Positions 45,966 through 63,486 of a stretch of DNA of 64,000 nt are shown here, piece by piece. Numbering within the stretch: position 1 is the stretch's first letter; each line of letters begins with the position of its first letter. The notes under the pieces are model-generated. The model made no database searches and was not told where the DNA came from. It saw only the letters and a program-made list of their open reading frames with translations. The stretch spans positions 558,001-622,000 of the forward strand of contig JAJFPB010000008.1 of the NCBI GenBank assembly GCA_020881915.1, given 5' to 3'. Source of the stretch: Paramyrothecium sp. XJ0827 (lineage: Eukaryota; Ascomycota; Sordariomycetes; Hypocreales; Stachybotryaceae). A program made the translations under genes and the position numbers.

Positions 45966-46510
45966 GGCTTCGGTGTTTATTTATAGACGGAATCCCGTCT
46001 TCTCTGGCGACAAGTGATGATATATACTGTTGTTTCTTGCACGATGTCTTCCCAAAGCCATGTAAGGTGGGGCCATTATGAGAGAAGTGCCGGCAGAATC
46101 TTGATGGTGGGGGTTGGAGTGAAGGGGAAAGTCTACACACCGCCTGCCTCTTTGGAAAAATTTTATAGTACAGCTACCCTAGAGACGCTGGATCTGCTTG
46201 CTTGTCGAGATAGTCTTGAGGTGTTGAGTGCAAAAGACTGGTCGGTTTATTGTGTTATAATACAATCATTCTTACAAGTGGGTAGCGAGTGCCGAGGTCC
46301 AAATGCAACCCTTAGATCAAAATAGATATGGCGGGCTGGAGTTGCTCTTTGAGCACTTGAACATTGTGAATTTGTTACATCAGACTGTTCCTTCGTAAGT
46401 CAACGTAACTTAGCACATCGTCTCTTCCAACCTGTCGACTGTTTTTCATGACATCTATAATCTAAAATGTTATGTACTATAAAAGACAGTAAATCCAAAT
46501 AGCTCACAAG
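45966..46510. other. Intergenic, 545 bp
   Basis: Promoter of DRG1 and 3' side of UREF, both on the - strand. AT-rich around 46380-46510. No gene. Confidence 0.5.
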
Positions 46511-47439
46511 TTAGCTATTGAAAATTCTAGAGTAAAGAACCTCATGTCGCCCAATCCACAAATCCATCATTGGAACTGTCTGCCCAGCTTCATCCACCGG
46601 AGTCTGCCACTCGCGATCGATCATGAGATCGACCAGTCGCTGAACCTGCTCACTTGCCAGCACCTTCTGCGCCTGGTATGGCCCGAACATACTTGCTCTC
46701 ACAGCAGCAGAGACCAAGGCTTTGACGTGGCTCAACAGAAACACGTAGGCCGTCTGCCGAAGACCCAAGCCTACAATGGCGCAGATTGCCCCGAACAGCG
46801 GCGCAAGATGGGCGGAGAACATGGGCAGCTCGCCCGCCTTCTCCCTCAGCGATGCCGATAAGCCGCGAAGCATTTCTGCGCCCTCCGCGCCGGACATCGT
46901 CGAGCGGAACGAGCGGTCCCAGATACCGAGCAGAGCGCGGCCCTGTGCAACGCTAGCGCGCCGCCCGACGGTACAGATGATGGCCGCATCTAGCTGATCA
47001 TCCAGGTCGGCGACAGACGAAGGATCACGGTGCGCTGCTAGCAGAAACGGCAGCGTCGTTGAGGCAAACGAGGACAGCGACGAAGGCAAGAAGGTAGAGA
47101 AGCCTGCGTTGCGCGGGTTGTGCGCCAGGTAGGACTCCAGGCCGCTGCTGAAGGCGAAGGAGCCGAGGGGCAGCGCTGAGTCGGACAGCAGAAGGAGAAA
47201 ATGCGCGGGCGAGTCTCGCGTTGCTATTAGGGTGAGTATCAGTGCTTGATCAGTGTATGAAGTCGATCTCATTGACATGGAGACGAACTGGTCAACGTAG
47301 GCCCAGGGTGGACATCGCGCTCGGAAGCCAATTGGATGGCATGCAGACGTTGCTGGGCCTCTTCAAGACGTTTCTGAAGCTCCAGCACTTCATGCTGTGC
47401 AGCTTGCTCAGCCTCCGACGTCGGATTGCCCTCAGCCAT
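46511..47439 (-). CDS. ureF: Urease accessory protein UreF
   Basis: UreF works with UreD/H and UreG to insert nickel into apo-urease. Exons 47439-47289 and 47223-46511, joined by a 65-nt phase-1 intron (GTTCGT...AATAG); 287 aa. The N-terminal exon is helical and Gln/Glu-rich (LQKRLEEAQQRLHAIQLASE). UreF signatures follow: LLLSDSALPLGSFAFSSGLE, then an all-helical body with the APLFGAICAIVGLGLRQTAY region and VKALVSAAVRASMFGPYQAQ near the C-terminus. No urease structural gene or other accessory gene is in the window. Confidence 0.93.
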
Positions 47440-47732
47440 TGGAGGCCATGGGGATGCTAAAGGTGAAGTTGGGGTGGATAAGCTATTGATGTGGGACGGC
47501 TACTGATAGCTGCGTGGACTGGGAAGGGAAAGAGACTAGGTAGTCCACAGATAGGCTTGTCGGCTTCCGAGAAACCAGATTTATAAACACTATGCAGCTT
47601 CATACTGCTCTCAAACTAGACCCCTAAGCATGAATTTACCGTAACCGCAATTTTACAATGTCCAGAAATATTGCTAGCCCAACGAACACCACGCTCTTAC
47701 CAACAAAAACAAACCGGCACTATGATCGTGCC

Positions 47733-49762
47733 TCAAGGCCGCACATTCTCCTTATCAATACCTCTGTCTTTCTGCGCCCGCTTCTTTTCCGCCATCCTCC
47801 GCTCAATGCGTGCAATGGCAGCTGCTCGTCGCTCGGGCGGCAGCGCGGCACTTTTTGACGTGTTCGCCAGGATCGTACTATTCGCATAACCGTCGACCTC
47901 TGGCCCTCCTAGCCGCGCGAATCCGTTCTGCACTAGGTCTACGTGGTCCTCACCATGGCCCTGGCTCGTGAGGCGGTCGGATCTGCTGAGCGCTCTGCCT
48001 AGGGCTGGCAGATCGGGTGCGACGATATCCTTGGGTTTCGTCGCCGCGGATACTGCGCCACCGTTTTGCAGGCGCTCTGAGAGAACTTCCCCAAGGTAGG
48101 CTCTGTTTCTGGGGGAACGGGGAACAAACGGCTGCCATCTAGGCTGCTCGAGCTTCGGCCGCTGCGAAGGGCTTTCTATGGCTCTCGATTTCGTGTGTTC
48201 AGAGGCGCCCTCATGGAACTTGTCCCGAAGGGTTTGAGACTTCACATCAGAGAGGTTGACCTCGATTGAGTCGTTCGCTGCTGAAGCAACATTCCGCCGC
48301 GCCACTGCAAGAGAACCGCCTCCTTCTGTGAGGCCACCTGACATAAGTGCCCTGTTCGCTTCCTGGTTCGTAGTCTGTGAAGCCGTCTCTGCTTGAGGAT
48401 GCCAGCTGTTCGGCCGAAGTCGCTCAGAATTGCTCGCTTTCAAACTCCGGACCTCTTTTTTAAGATCCGCAATCTTGCCGTGGGCACGTTCCAGCACTGC
48501 TTTGGTATCGTCGTTATGCGCCTCGCTTTCTTTACGGAACACCTCGAATTCCGTTTGAAGTTGTCGTAGCTGCTCATCTTTCTTCTTCACTTCTTCCCTT
48601 GCTTCTTCGAGTTGTGTCGCCATGGCTTCGACCGTCTTTTCCGCGCTTGCCGAAGGTTTCTTTCGCTCGGCTTGCTTAAGCTGTACTTTTAGATGCGCCA
48701 CCTGCTCTCGCAAATCGTTGAGTTCCTTGACCTGGGCCCTCGCGCGCCGAAGCTCGCGCTGGGTTTCGAGCAATGTCTTCTGCGTCCTAGGGGACGCCAG
48801 CTGTCGACGTCGTCGCCCCGCCATTTCAGGGTCTTCTTCTTTGTCCACCAAAACTGTCGCTAACTGGTTCTCGAGATCATGGATCCGACTGCGGTACTGC
48901 ACAACCAGAGCGGTTTGCTTCGTGAGTTTGGAGAGTAGCTCAGGCGGCGCCCCGTCCTCGTCAACACCACGAGTCGATGCGATCTGCGACGCATTTTCCA
49001 CTATCCGCTTTTCCATCTTCACAATCTTTTGTTGTTCGTCCCTGAGCATTTCGGCTAGCTGAACGGCCTCGGCGTCCTTTTCTTGAGCGTAGGACTTCGC
49101 CATCTGTTTGTATTTGAGCAGCTTTCCAATCTCGACCTTGGCATCTTTCTGGTACGTCTCAAACTCTTGCTTCCAATATCGGCCTGATTGAGAGAGTGGT
49201 TCGTTGAGATCGACGGTGATGTCGTGACTGCAATGACCGTCCTCATCCACTTCCTCCTCCCACTCATCGTCAGAAATGTCGTCTTTCTGCTGTGAAGCAG
49301 CATTGACCTTGTTGTTTGACTCATTGCTGCTTTTACGGTCCTCGCTTTCGACATGGTTCGGATTTTGCTTGCCATTTTGTGCGCCTCGTGAAGCATTGGA
49401 CTTTACTTCGTGCCCAAACGACACACGTTTTCGCCTTGAAGTTCCAGTTCCAGGGGTCAACAGGATGCCCTGCGGCCTAGGAGGTGTGTCTGATACATTT
49501 TGTCCGAGTGTAGAAGTTCGTCTTGTGTCGATACCGGGTCGCGACGGCGCTGGGCGCGCTGGTGTGCCGAAGAGTGCGCTTTTGAGAGCCCTGGCTGCAA
49601 AGACTGGCGCTGGAGTGTCAGGCTGATCAATTTCAGTCGTGTCTATGTGAGGAATTAGTTATCCATCCTAGGCATATGCTCGACCGAACACGTGGAAGTC
49701 CTACCAGCTCCTTCTGTAGCAACAGGCGCGTTCTCTCCGCGCTTGAGCATCCAACCAAGCAT
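47733..49762 (-). CDS. Cut12-family spindle pole body protein
   Basis: Coiled-coil structural protein of the fungal spindle pole body; fission yeast Cut12 promotes bipolar spindle formation through Plo1. Exons 49762-49705 and 49642-47733 (62-nt intron); 655 aa. The first exon gives MLGWMLKRGENAPVATEGA. Next come the conserved block PDTPAPVFAARALKSALFGT and a basic RRKRVSFG motif. The Cut12 domain then covers about residues 165-360 with heptad-rich coiled coil (RYWKQEFETYQKDAKVEIGK and similar). The C-terminal third is Ser/Arg-rich and ends ERRMAEKKRAQKDRGIDKEN. Divergent from GCN2. Confidence 0.85.
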
Positions 49763-50366
49763 CGTGAAGGATGCCCTGTTCGGGACGAAGAAAGCTTGAT
49801 CACAGTTGTCGAGGAGACTTTGTGGCCATCAGAGATTAGATCTGAACGTAGTTGGAGGGCGAGACCGTGTGGTGCTCGAACAGTCACGTTGGAGCTGTCG
49901 TGCACCCTGGGATCTTGCGGTTCATTGTTTACTTCGGCTCCAAGAAGGATAAGCGCACGGACGACAACGGAGCCGTCACCAGCCACAACCACTATCAACA
50001 GTGGCTCTCCCTAACGCTCGTGGCTGTGCCGGTACCTAGGGTCCCCTCAGCCCTGTCATGATTTCTTTCTCTACACCACTGAGAGGCTCCCAGGCACAGG
50101 GCCCCGGTCCAGCTCGTGCGTCACCCCCACTAAGATTACAGGCTCCAGGTGTCTACCTTGCTAGCCTACCGTGCCAACTAAGGTACCCCTCCATGCAGCT
50201 ACCGATCAGCTTGATCTCCATATCCGTTTTCACCCAACCAGTTCTTGGTTTTCCTCTTCTCTCAACCACATCTCACCGCAACTTCTTAGAATTAGTTTTT
50301 ACCATGGCCTCCTCCGAGTGAAGCGTCACGGCTTAAGCTGTGACACTTTCAAGACCCTTGCGCGAT
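49763..50366. other. Divergent CUT12/GCN2 promoter
   Basis: 604 bp shared by CUT12 and GCN2. Contains a short upstream ORF in the presumed GCN2 leader (50304-50321). No other gene. Confidence 0.55.
50304..50321 (+). other. 5-codon upstream ORF in the GCN2 leader
   Basis: ATG in a strong Kozak-like context (ACCATGG), four further codons, then TGA: M-A-S-S-E-stop. It ends 45 bases before the GCN2 start codon. Whether it is transcribed depends on the unknown transcription start. Confidence 0.5.
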
Positions 50367-55450
<5,084 letters not shown>

Positions 55451-55489
55451 AAGGTATCTTGTGGGTATGTGGGGAGAGACGGATCTAAA

Positions 55490-55910
55490 GGACAAATTAT
55501 GAATAGAGATTTTACCGAGTAGAGCGAGCGGTTACATTATCAAACTAAAACCCTATCAGAGGAAAAATTCAGCACATCAAAGTACATATTTGGATAATGT
55601 TTTGCAAGAAATATACTTCAAGCGTCCATGCCTGGAACAATTGAGACATGTAAGGACTCGCCAAATAATTAGGAGAAAAGGCAATAACGCAAAATAAGAA
55701 ATTTACTTAAAAACGATGTTATTAGTAGTTCCTTCTACCTAGATTCTTACAAGATTCTTAACGAGGTTTAATTTGATTAAAAAAAAAACCCCCCGAAACA
55801 CCAAAAAAGAAGGGAAAGGGAAAGGGAAAAAAAGTCTCTTAATGAAGAAGCCTCATAGATATTTCTAAACTTTTTAAGAGTTATTATTAGCTCCTGTCGT
55901 AGATTTTAAT
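55490..55910. other. AT-rich stretch with homopolymer and purine repeats
   Basis: A long A/T-rich segment with an A10 run directly joined to C6 (55779-55794) and a GGGAAA triplet repeat (55812-55829). It could include a RIP-altered remnant, but no element ends or coding relics are visible. Confidence 0.5.
55812..55829. repeat. (GGGAAA)3 purine repeat
   Basis: Three perfect GGGAAA copies, all purines on this strand, flanked by A-rich sequence. Simple repeat of uncertain role. Confidence 0.8.
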
Positions 55911-56917
55911 TTTGCAGTCCGTGGGGTTGCATCGCTGCTTGCTCGCCAAGCGACACAAGACGTTGGATTGAGGACTGTCCCGGGGTTGTGGGTACCTGTC
56001 TGACTCCGTCGTTCGCCCCTCCGAGTGGAAGGATTGGTTGCTCCTGTACCACCGCCCGAAATCTTTGAAACTTCCAAACCAGATGCTAGACTGTGCGCCT
56101 GATGCTTGCTAATAGACTACATTGACTATGGGCTTGGTTGGTTGGTAATCTCATCTGTCCCGGTACAGAAGAACAGATGATGTACCGGGCACTGCCGTTG
56201 TGGAGCCGAACCATCCAGAGGGTCGGAGATGCCGACGTCACCAAGTGGCAGACGTGCCCCAGCGCTAGACCGGAGCATTTCGGTGGGTCGTAAGGGTCTT
56301 GCAAGGCTTGGACCCGTAGAGGACAGTAATACATAAGGTAACTTACAGGGTTGGAAATCGGGCCAAGTACAGGTACCCCTGGATAGCCCGCATTTGGCAT
56401 CTTCTAGGCCCAAAACATGGTATGTCTGGGCACCTGACGCAGTAACCAGTGACCTTGCGCCATCGGCGGCTGACTCGCCGTAGACCTGGGACGTTGGTAC
56501 CTTCTATCCCAAGCCACGAGTCTCCGAGTCCCTCCCGTTTGCCGGTTACTCTCCTGAACTCTGCCCGATCCTAAACCTTGAATTCCTTTTTTTCCCTTAC
56601 CATTTCCTTTCCTTGGAATTCTTCTTCTTCTATTTCCTTGCGTGCGTGCGTGTGGTGGCTGGCAGAATACCCTCGCTCTTCTCTTTTCTAACCAGTCTCT
56701 ATCGCTCTCGTCAACGGCGATCGGTTAGCGGCCCCTTCCCGCCAGATCTCCGACATCTCCCTCCCGCCACTCCAGACCAGCCCTTTTCGCCTCCTAGCCC
56801 GAGGGACAACTTTCCCTGTTCAGACGCGCGAAGCGAATACTTCACGAGAATCTAGGCGCTCAACTACACTACCGCCCCGTCGACTACTCAAGGCATTCAC
56901 ATTGCCCCCCCGAGACC

Positions 56918-57712
56918 ATGGCTCAGAAGAGGCTTATGCAGGAGTTGCAACCTCTCCAGAAGGAGAAATGGGTGCACATCGAGGTAAGATTGCGGCATGA
57001 CCCGAATCTTTGATGGCGAGATATCTAACATTCTTCACGTAGACGGATGACACAAATCTGTTTCGGTGGAAGCTGGGACTCTGGGTCGTCAATCCCGACA
57101 GCGTGTGGCACGGTGCATATCTGAGGGTGAGTTGTAGAATCGTAGTCCCACGAATCGCCAGAACGCACGTACTGACAAAGATGTTGGCAGGCCGAGATGC
57201 GTTTCACGGCAGAATACCCTTACCAGCCGCCGTCCTTCCGTTTCCTCACCAAGCAAATTGTCCACCCGAATGTCTACACCGATGGCAACCTATGCATTTC
57301 AATCCTCCACAAGCCAGGAGACGATGCCCAGTCTGGCGAGCTAGCCAGTGAACGATGGAACGTCTTGCATGGCGTTGAGTCTGTCCTGCGATCCGTGCTC
57401 CTGCTCCTGGACGATCCCGAAATCAACTCGCCCGCCAATGTCGATGCTAGTGTCCTCTACCGCGATCAGCGAGACGTCTACAACGAGAAGGCAAAAGAGA
57501 TTGTTGAAAAGACGCAAAAGGACATTCCTGAAGGGGTTTCTATGCCCACGGCGGCGGAGTTGACACCCGCACCTCAAAAGCCAGCGGACGATGACGCCGA
57601 TTTCTGGAACATGTCGGACGAGGAAGAGGATTTCGGGGGCAGCGACAGCGACGAAGATATGGAAGATTTCGACGATGACGACGATGACGAGGACGAGAGG
57701 GACGACAAGTAA
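56918..57712 (+). CDS. CDC34: Ubiquitin-conjugating enzyme E2 Cdc34
   Basis: E2 of SCF ubiquitin ligases, essential for G1/S. Exons 56918-56983, 57043-57126 and 57191-57712 (introns 59 and 64 nt); 223 aa. The HPN motif (75-77) and active-site Cys85 (DGNLCISIL) are present. An acidic-loop insertion after the active site (HKPGDDAQSGELASERW) marks the Cdc34/Ubc7-type class. The C-terminal tail is strongly acidic (Asp/Glu-rich, ending DDDDDDEDERDDK) and is the Cdc34-specific element for SCF binding and processivity. It lies 1 kb upstream of a ubiquitin-binding USP-like gene on the same strand. Confidence 0.96.
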
Positions 57713-58735
57713 GGCGCCGGAAAGAACTGTAGGTGTGCGCCGCCTCGAGACGGCAGTGCGACAACGTTCTAAGGTGGTCAAAGCTGCTCTGGGAGGAGGG
57801 CGCTTGGAAGCAAGCAATGGGGGTAACAGTATTTGAAGCATAGCGGGATCTTATAACGGCGTTGAGCGGCACTTGAGGTTAGGGAATTGGGCTTTGGTCG
57901 CATTTGGGATTGCCTCGACAAACGAGAGGGCAATTACGTTCTTCAGGTGTTCATGATTTAGCTTTAGTATACATCATGATAGATGGCGACTCTTGGAGTG
58001 GCAGGGAATATGAATTTTGAGTCTGAACAAATGCACACGCATATACCGCATGCCTTACTTGCCTCTAGGTAAGGTATTTGGTGATGACTTGGACGAGGCG
58101 GTAGTTTCATGCTCCATTGGCAGACAACTTCATAAGTAATTCCGGCGAAGATCAGTACACAAACGGTTTTTTTTTCATCAGTACTGATTCTTTTCCAACT
58201 TCTCGCCACTTCTACACTTTGCATATGGTGCCCGCTGGCTCCTCGTAATTAGCCGCCGCTTCCATGTGACGCATAAACAGTGAGCCGGAGTTGGCTTATC
58301 TTATCGCCCCAAAGGTTCCGGTACAAGGCCCATTACCTCATCGAACGCCGCCCCAAAGGTACTGCATGTACCAAACGCATGTCAACATCCCCACGAGCTT
58401 CGCAAGCCGAAGTGGGCAAGCTGGACACAATCACCTGCACCAACCAGCGTGGCTGCACGAAGGAAACCAACCTCGCCTGCTCTTCTGTGAGCTGTGAGGA
58501 AAGCCACCGGCAACCTCGACCTTCGGTATTGTTCCAGTTGCAGCGTCATATCCGCAGTGCTGCTGTACGCACACCGCATCACATTGTCCTTCCCTCTTGC
58601 CTCACGGTCCTCAAGCATCCACCATCGGTAGCTTCCTTCTGCTGCGACCTTGCCTGCGACGTACGGCTCTAGACGACGACATCGACCCTGACGAGCCCAT
58701 GCCACGCTATTGAAGGAGCCTGAGTTATTAAGAAT
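57713..58735. other. Intergenic, 1.0 kb
   Basis: Terminator of CDC34 and promoter of the USP-like gene. Frames around 58280-58700 overlap on both strands without recognisable domains. No gene called. Confidence 0.5.
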
Positions 58736-61700
58736 ATGGCATCAATGGATCCGTCCGACGAGGATGTCAGGAAGGTGTCCGACTTCTCTGGTCTGAATGC
58801 CGAAGCCGATCGAGACATGATTATTCGGGCACTCAAGGTTGGTTCGCGTGAAGGGCAATGCCATGCCTCTCAACTAGGATGTCAAACTGATGGACCGTTA
58901 CATAGAACAATAACAGAGATCCAGATGCCGTTGTTATGCAATATTTCGACAACCCCGAGGGAGTACGTCCGACTCTTGCCTGCCCAGATCTTTCCCCTCG
59001 GCGTGTGCTTGCTTACAGCTCATAGTTTCGCCAAAAATATGTCACGGCATGGGACGACACGATGTTCACATCTGATAGGGAAGGAACAGGCAATAATGCT
59101 GGAATATGTGGGCGTCCTTTCCTTCGGCCAGAAAGACTATCCAGCTCACCTGTACAGCATTCCATATTGAATCGCCCAACCAGAACGACGCCATACAAGG
59201 AGTGACACCCCCACCTGAAGGTTATGCACCAGGCGCACCGTCGAGACCTCCGTCGAGAACGAACAGCAGATCGCCACTGGGTAGGGTAGTCGACTGGGCC
59301 GTGGGAGACCAGTCTGGTACGGTTCCCGCGACATAAAGGAGGCTGTTCTGACTCGATGACAGGCGTTCCCAGCAGTCAAGCGCAAGAAGACGAGGATATG
59401 CAGAGGGCCCTTCGAGAATCCGCACAGGAAGCCGGCATCAGCCTACCGCAGCAGGAATCGGGAGTTGTCGAGAGTGCGCCGACATCGTCCCATTTCGGCC
59501 CCGCAAACCGTAACGACTACGAACAGGCAGACTGGGCGATGGTCCCGACAGCAGCCTCCGAGATGAAGTTCAATAGTGTTCCTGCGCCATCATCGCGGCA
59601 ACGAGCTCCTGGAGCCCCTGCATTCTTGGTCCAGGGCGTGAGTACCACCGGCAATCACCGACTGGGAGGACTCTTGACTATCCTTCATGAAATTCCACTT
59701 GCCCGAAATACTCTTCTCGAGTGTGGCTCACCGGCTTCGGCTTACGGACACAACAGCGAGTGGTGGAAGGGTCAGGAGATCCTGCCGCCGCATGTCCTAG
59801 CTCAGCTGCAGACAGGAGAGCTGGAATGGGGCCAACAGGATGTGGCAAAGCCCGACTTCGAAGAGGAGATTCACAGACTGATGGCATTCCTTGATCAAAC
59901 GGAGCGCAGCTATGGCACTGTCAGCGTCTTGGCCGATATCATGCCGCTCCCTCATACTGGCGCCGAGAAACAGTTTTATGAGCACTTGGCAGAGCGTAAC
60001 CGCGAGAAGCTTGTGCCCCTAACGCAGGTCGCCACGATTTCCCAGATTTGCGGGAGCGAACTGGGCGACGAAGAGGCCAGGTTTGGTTTACTGGACATTG
60101 AGCACACGCGGAGCGACTATTCGGGGATCAAGACACTGTACGAGTCAATTGACCTTGTCATGTGGAGTGACGTGCTCGTCTTCAACGAAGTTCACCAGGG
60201 CTCTAAGATGGCCATGTTCAGGGACACAGGCGAAGTCCTAGCCATTCGAATTGGCGGCGATGGCCCCGCCGAGTCGATCGACATCCCTCCCGAATTCTAT
60301 CCCGAGAGATACCTCGAAAGCCGAAAGGAAGAGGCTAGGCGCATTCAACTGGCAGCCTGTGAGTTGAAAAAAGCCATGGCGCGACTCACAGAAGAAGAAC
60401 AAGCCCTGTATGAATGGCGCGATGAGTGGAATAACAAGACGTCCGATAAGAGAGATGTCATCAAGAAAGCCATGAATCAATGGAAGGGCTTCAGCGAGTA
60501 CCTGGAAAGCTTGGGACGCTTCCAAGTTATGGAAGAATCGGGCTTCGACACGAACAAATATCCCGACTACAGACTTGCTCCTAGCCAGTTGGACGACCAG
60601 CAACAGGCGCATCACATGAAGGTGGATGAGGTTCTCCAGTGGGCTAATGGGATTCTGTCAGATCTGGAGGAAAGAATGAAAGGTAGAATGATGAAGTCTG
60701 TAGGATTCCGAATTCCTGCTAATTTACCATCCTGCAGCTCTCAAAGCCCAATTGGACCAAATTCAAGCGAAACAGCGATTCCTTGGTACACTCCTCACTA
60801 CACCGGATAAACCAGGTCGTCCGAAGCCAATGTCCTGCAAGAAATACCTTCTTCGAGGAGTCGCTACGCCTACTGACATTGTATACGTATGTCGACGAGC
60901 AGAGCCTGATCTGATAGACTTGGATGATGTACCGCGGCATTCGGATCAGTGGTGGCGACTTGCCTATGCTGCGAATGATAATGAGCCAGTACGATCGGAG
61001 GTGCGTGCTGTCACAAACCAGACAAATACGTGAGAGGCTGTGAAGGCTAACTATTCGGACAGAAGGTCGAGATCGAGCGAGTACTCCGGGATGTTTGGCA
61101 TGAGACCAAGACACCGCTGCTGATATACGCCACGGAAAATGCCCTGAATACAACGTGCTCACCTCTCAGTGGCCCATTAGAGCGCTTTGTGCGCGTGGAG
61201 AACAAGGCATTTCGACAGGAGCTGAGTGCCGAAAAGGCAGAGGCGGCGGAGGTACGGGGACGTGCATCAATAGAAACTCTGTCGCCATCGAAGAGGAAGC
61301 ATCGGGCAGATAGCATGGACTCGATGGACAGTAATCGCGCATCGATTGGGAGCGAGGATAGGACGGAAGGCGACAATCCCTTCGCCGACCAAGATGTTGA
61401 CCATGCAACGGAACTCATGGACTTGTCAACCGTCATGTCCGAAGATGCCAAGAGCGCTCATGTTTATCATTTCCCCGGTGCCGGCGAGAGGCCGGGACCG
61501 CCCCCGTACTACAACCAAGCTGTGGCGGACACAACGTCCGCCACCCTGACGCCGGCAACCTTGATGAGCGAGGATTTGGAGGGTCCTACTGCGAACCATG
61601 AGGGCCACGCCCAACCTCTCACAACGAAACAGCCTGTTGATGAGAAGCCGACAGCGAAAGACGACGGCGATGGCGAGTCTAGATCCCCAGAAATGCAAGA

Positions 61701-61803
61701 ACGAGCGCGACCACCAGGGTTGTTTACTGCATCAAATGGCGGAGCGGAGCCAAAGGACAGCATCGGCACGATGGACATGGAACTTTCTGATCACAATGCT
61801 TAA
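58736..61803 (+). CDS. UBA/UIM protein with degenerate USP-like domain
   Basis: Seven exons: 58736-58837, 58906-58962, 59026-59107, 59158-59316, 59363-60682, 60738-61000 and 61063-61803; 907 aa, phases all agree. The N-terminus resembles a UBA-like ubiquitin-binding domain (DVRKVSDFSGLNAEADRD). A ubiquitin-interacting motif lies at about 140-157 (EDEDMQRALRESAQEAG). From about 215 the sequence follows the ubiquitin-specific protease pattern, like USP25/28. But the Cys box has no cysteine (GNHRLGGLLTILHEIPLARN) and the His box lacks the GHY histidine (YLLRGVATPTDIVYV...LIDLDDVPRHSDQWW, then LLIYATEN). The tail is Ser/Pro-rich. Related proteins are called ubiquitin-interaction-domain proteins in other fungi. 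Probably a non-catalytic ubiquitin reader. Confidence 0.8.
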
Positions 61804-63486
61804 AGATGTAGGTGACAGCGCCATGACTAATTCGATTGATTGAGGGTTTTCTTGGGCCATTGGGCGTACATGGGCATCACAAGGAACGCGGGTTGGATTC
61901 ATAGTGCAGGCGCATGTCTACAGAGACAGCGTTGAAGCAAGATGCCAAACGCACAAAGCTAGGGCCTGGGCAGCGAGCATCACGTTGCATTACACTGCAT
62001 TGGCATGGAGTATGTGAGATATGATTCATGGAATTACAAATTACCTTATTCTGTATACTAGGAGCATGGTGCAGTACCACAGCCCTTTCTTAATGGTTAC
62101 ATTCCGGGGAGGATTTCCCACATAAAGCGTAGGCAAGTCCTGGATGGGTTTCCGTTTTCCCACTTGTCTCCAATGTACCGAAAAGAGCTAAACAAAGGTC
62201 CTGTAAATTATATGTCGGTTTAGAACTATCACGTAAGTTCTGTACGAGTTGAGTAGCTTAGGTACTGATGAAATTGAAGTTGTCATGGTGGAAGATTCTA
62301 GAAGCTTCTGCGGGTTGGTGCTGTGGTAGCTCAAAGTAGCTGAGGGCTGACGAAAAGTACCTTGGTCTAGATTTGTGCTTGGCATCTTCTTCCCATATAC
62401 GGAGTATGACAGTCTGTTATAGGAGCCTTAGTTCGGACATATTGGAATTGTATGTTTAAGAGATATCTAATCTCATCCTCACTTCTCTTAATCCTCTTGA
62501 GCCATAGAGGAGGTTCAGTTGGAGTCGGACTGAATACCTTCCATAGATGAATGAATGAATGTACCTGAGAAAGCTTGGGCCATGAACGTGCCGCCCCGTG
62601 CGCCCCGCAGAATGGGCCCCAGTCGACCCCGCCATTATCGTCTCGTCATACGAAAGCTGCTCTGATCTTTGACCGCCCATTCAAGCGCTATTGTCATGTG
62701 GGACGTGTAAGCGTCGCTTGACGGCTGCGCGCGTGAGGGGGAAACAAAAGGCGAGGCGCAGCTGCAAACGATAGCTTCAGGGACTGTGATTTTAATGTGC
62801 ACATAAGCACAACGGGGACGGGCAGAAAGTGGAAATACGAGTGAAGGGTTCTTTAGGCCAAGTAGAAAAAGGCGAGGTACTTCATCGGAGCAGCTCTGGT
62901 ACCTCGATGGGACTCTCATACGTCACAAGTGGTGAGCGGCCGAATCTTCCACAAGCTACTTCGGCGAGGGTTGACGTGAAGCAGGAAACAGGCCTTGCTT
63001 GGTGCCCCACTGGCGTCAAACTGCCCCATTGATTGCTTTCCTGTCAACAGGGCCGTTGGTTACTGTAGGCACGGCTAATAGTGTAGCTGGAGCCCTAGCT
63101 CTCATTCTAGCAGCTGCTACGGTCCATTCCATTCGTGCTGCGCTCTCGATTGTGGTGACTTCCATTGCCTTCCCTGAACGCCGCCGGCCCCCGGCAGCTG
63201 CTCCCTCCTGCAACCTTTATTGAACCTTCAATCCTCTTCCCACCCCCTTCACACTTCTCTCTGGTTCACCTCATCCTTACCTTACGTTAGCTGTGAAACG
63301 GCATACCTACAACGCACTTTTCTTTTGCATCATCCACAGAAACACCAAGCAACCACATCACGACTCTGGCTTGACTCACGACGAATACATAACAGACCCT
63401 TGCTACCGCTTCTTATTCTCTTGCGCGCAAGGCTTCTTTTCTTTCCTCCTTTCTTTCCTTTCCTTATCCTATCCTAATTGCTCAAC
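61804..63486. other. Intergenic, 1.7 kb upstream of SIS1
   Basis: Terminator of the USP-like gene and promoter of SIS1. The last 60 bp before SIS1 are C/T-rich (63425-63480). No gene supported. Confidence 0.5.
63425..63480 (+). promoter_or_regulatory. Pyrimidine-rich leader of SIS1
   Basis: A C/T-dominated tract (TTTCTTTCCTCCTTTC and similar) ending six bases before the SIS1 start codon, typical of highly expressed fungal genes. Confidence 0.5.

Larger units (their letters stand above)
55451..56917. other. Intergenic, 1.5 kb, part AT-rich
   Basis: Terminator of GCN2, an AT-rich stretch at about 55490-55910, then the promoter and pyrimidine-rich leader of CDC34 (most extreme at about 56580-56640). 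No gene supported; frames around 56100-56400 have no recognisable domain. Confidence 0.5.

Noticed and set aside
58280..58705. Overlapping open frames on both strands between CDC34 and the USP-like gene
   Set aside because: Mutually antisense, no recognisable domain and no splice-supported extension.
62942..62949. Two-unit heat-shock element (GAATCTTC) upstream of SIS1
   Set aside because: Only two units with no third, and more than 500 bp from the start codon.
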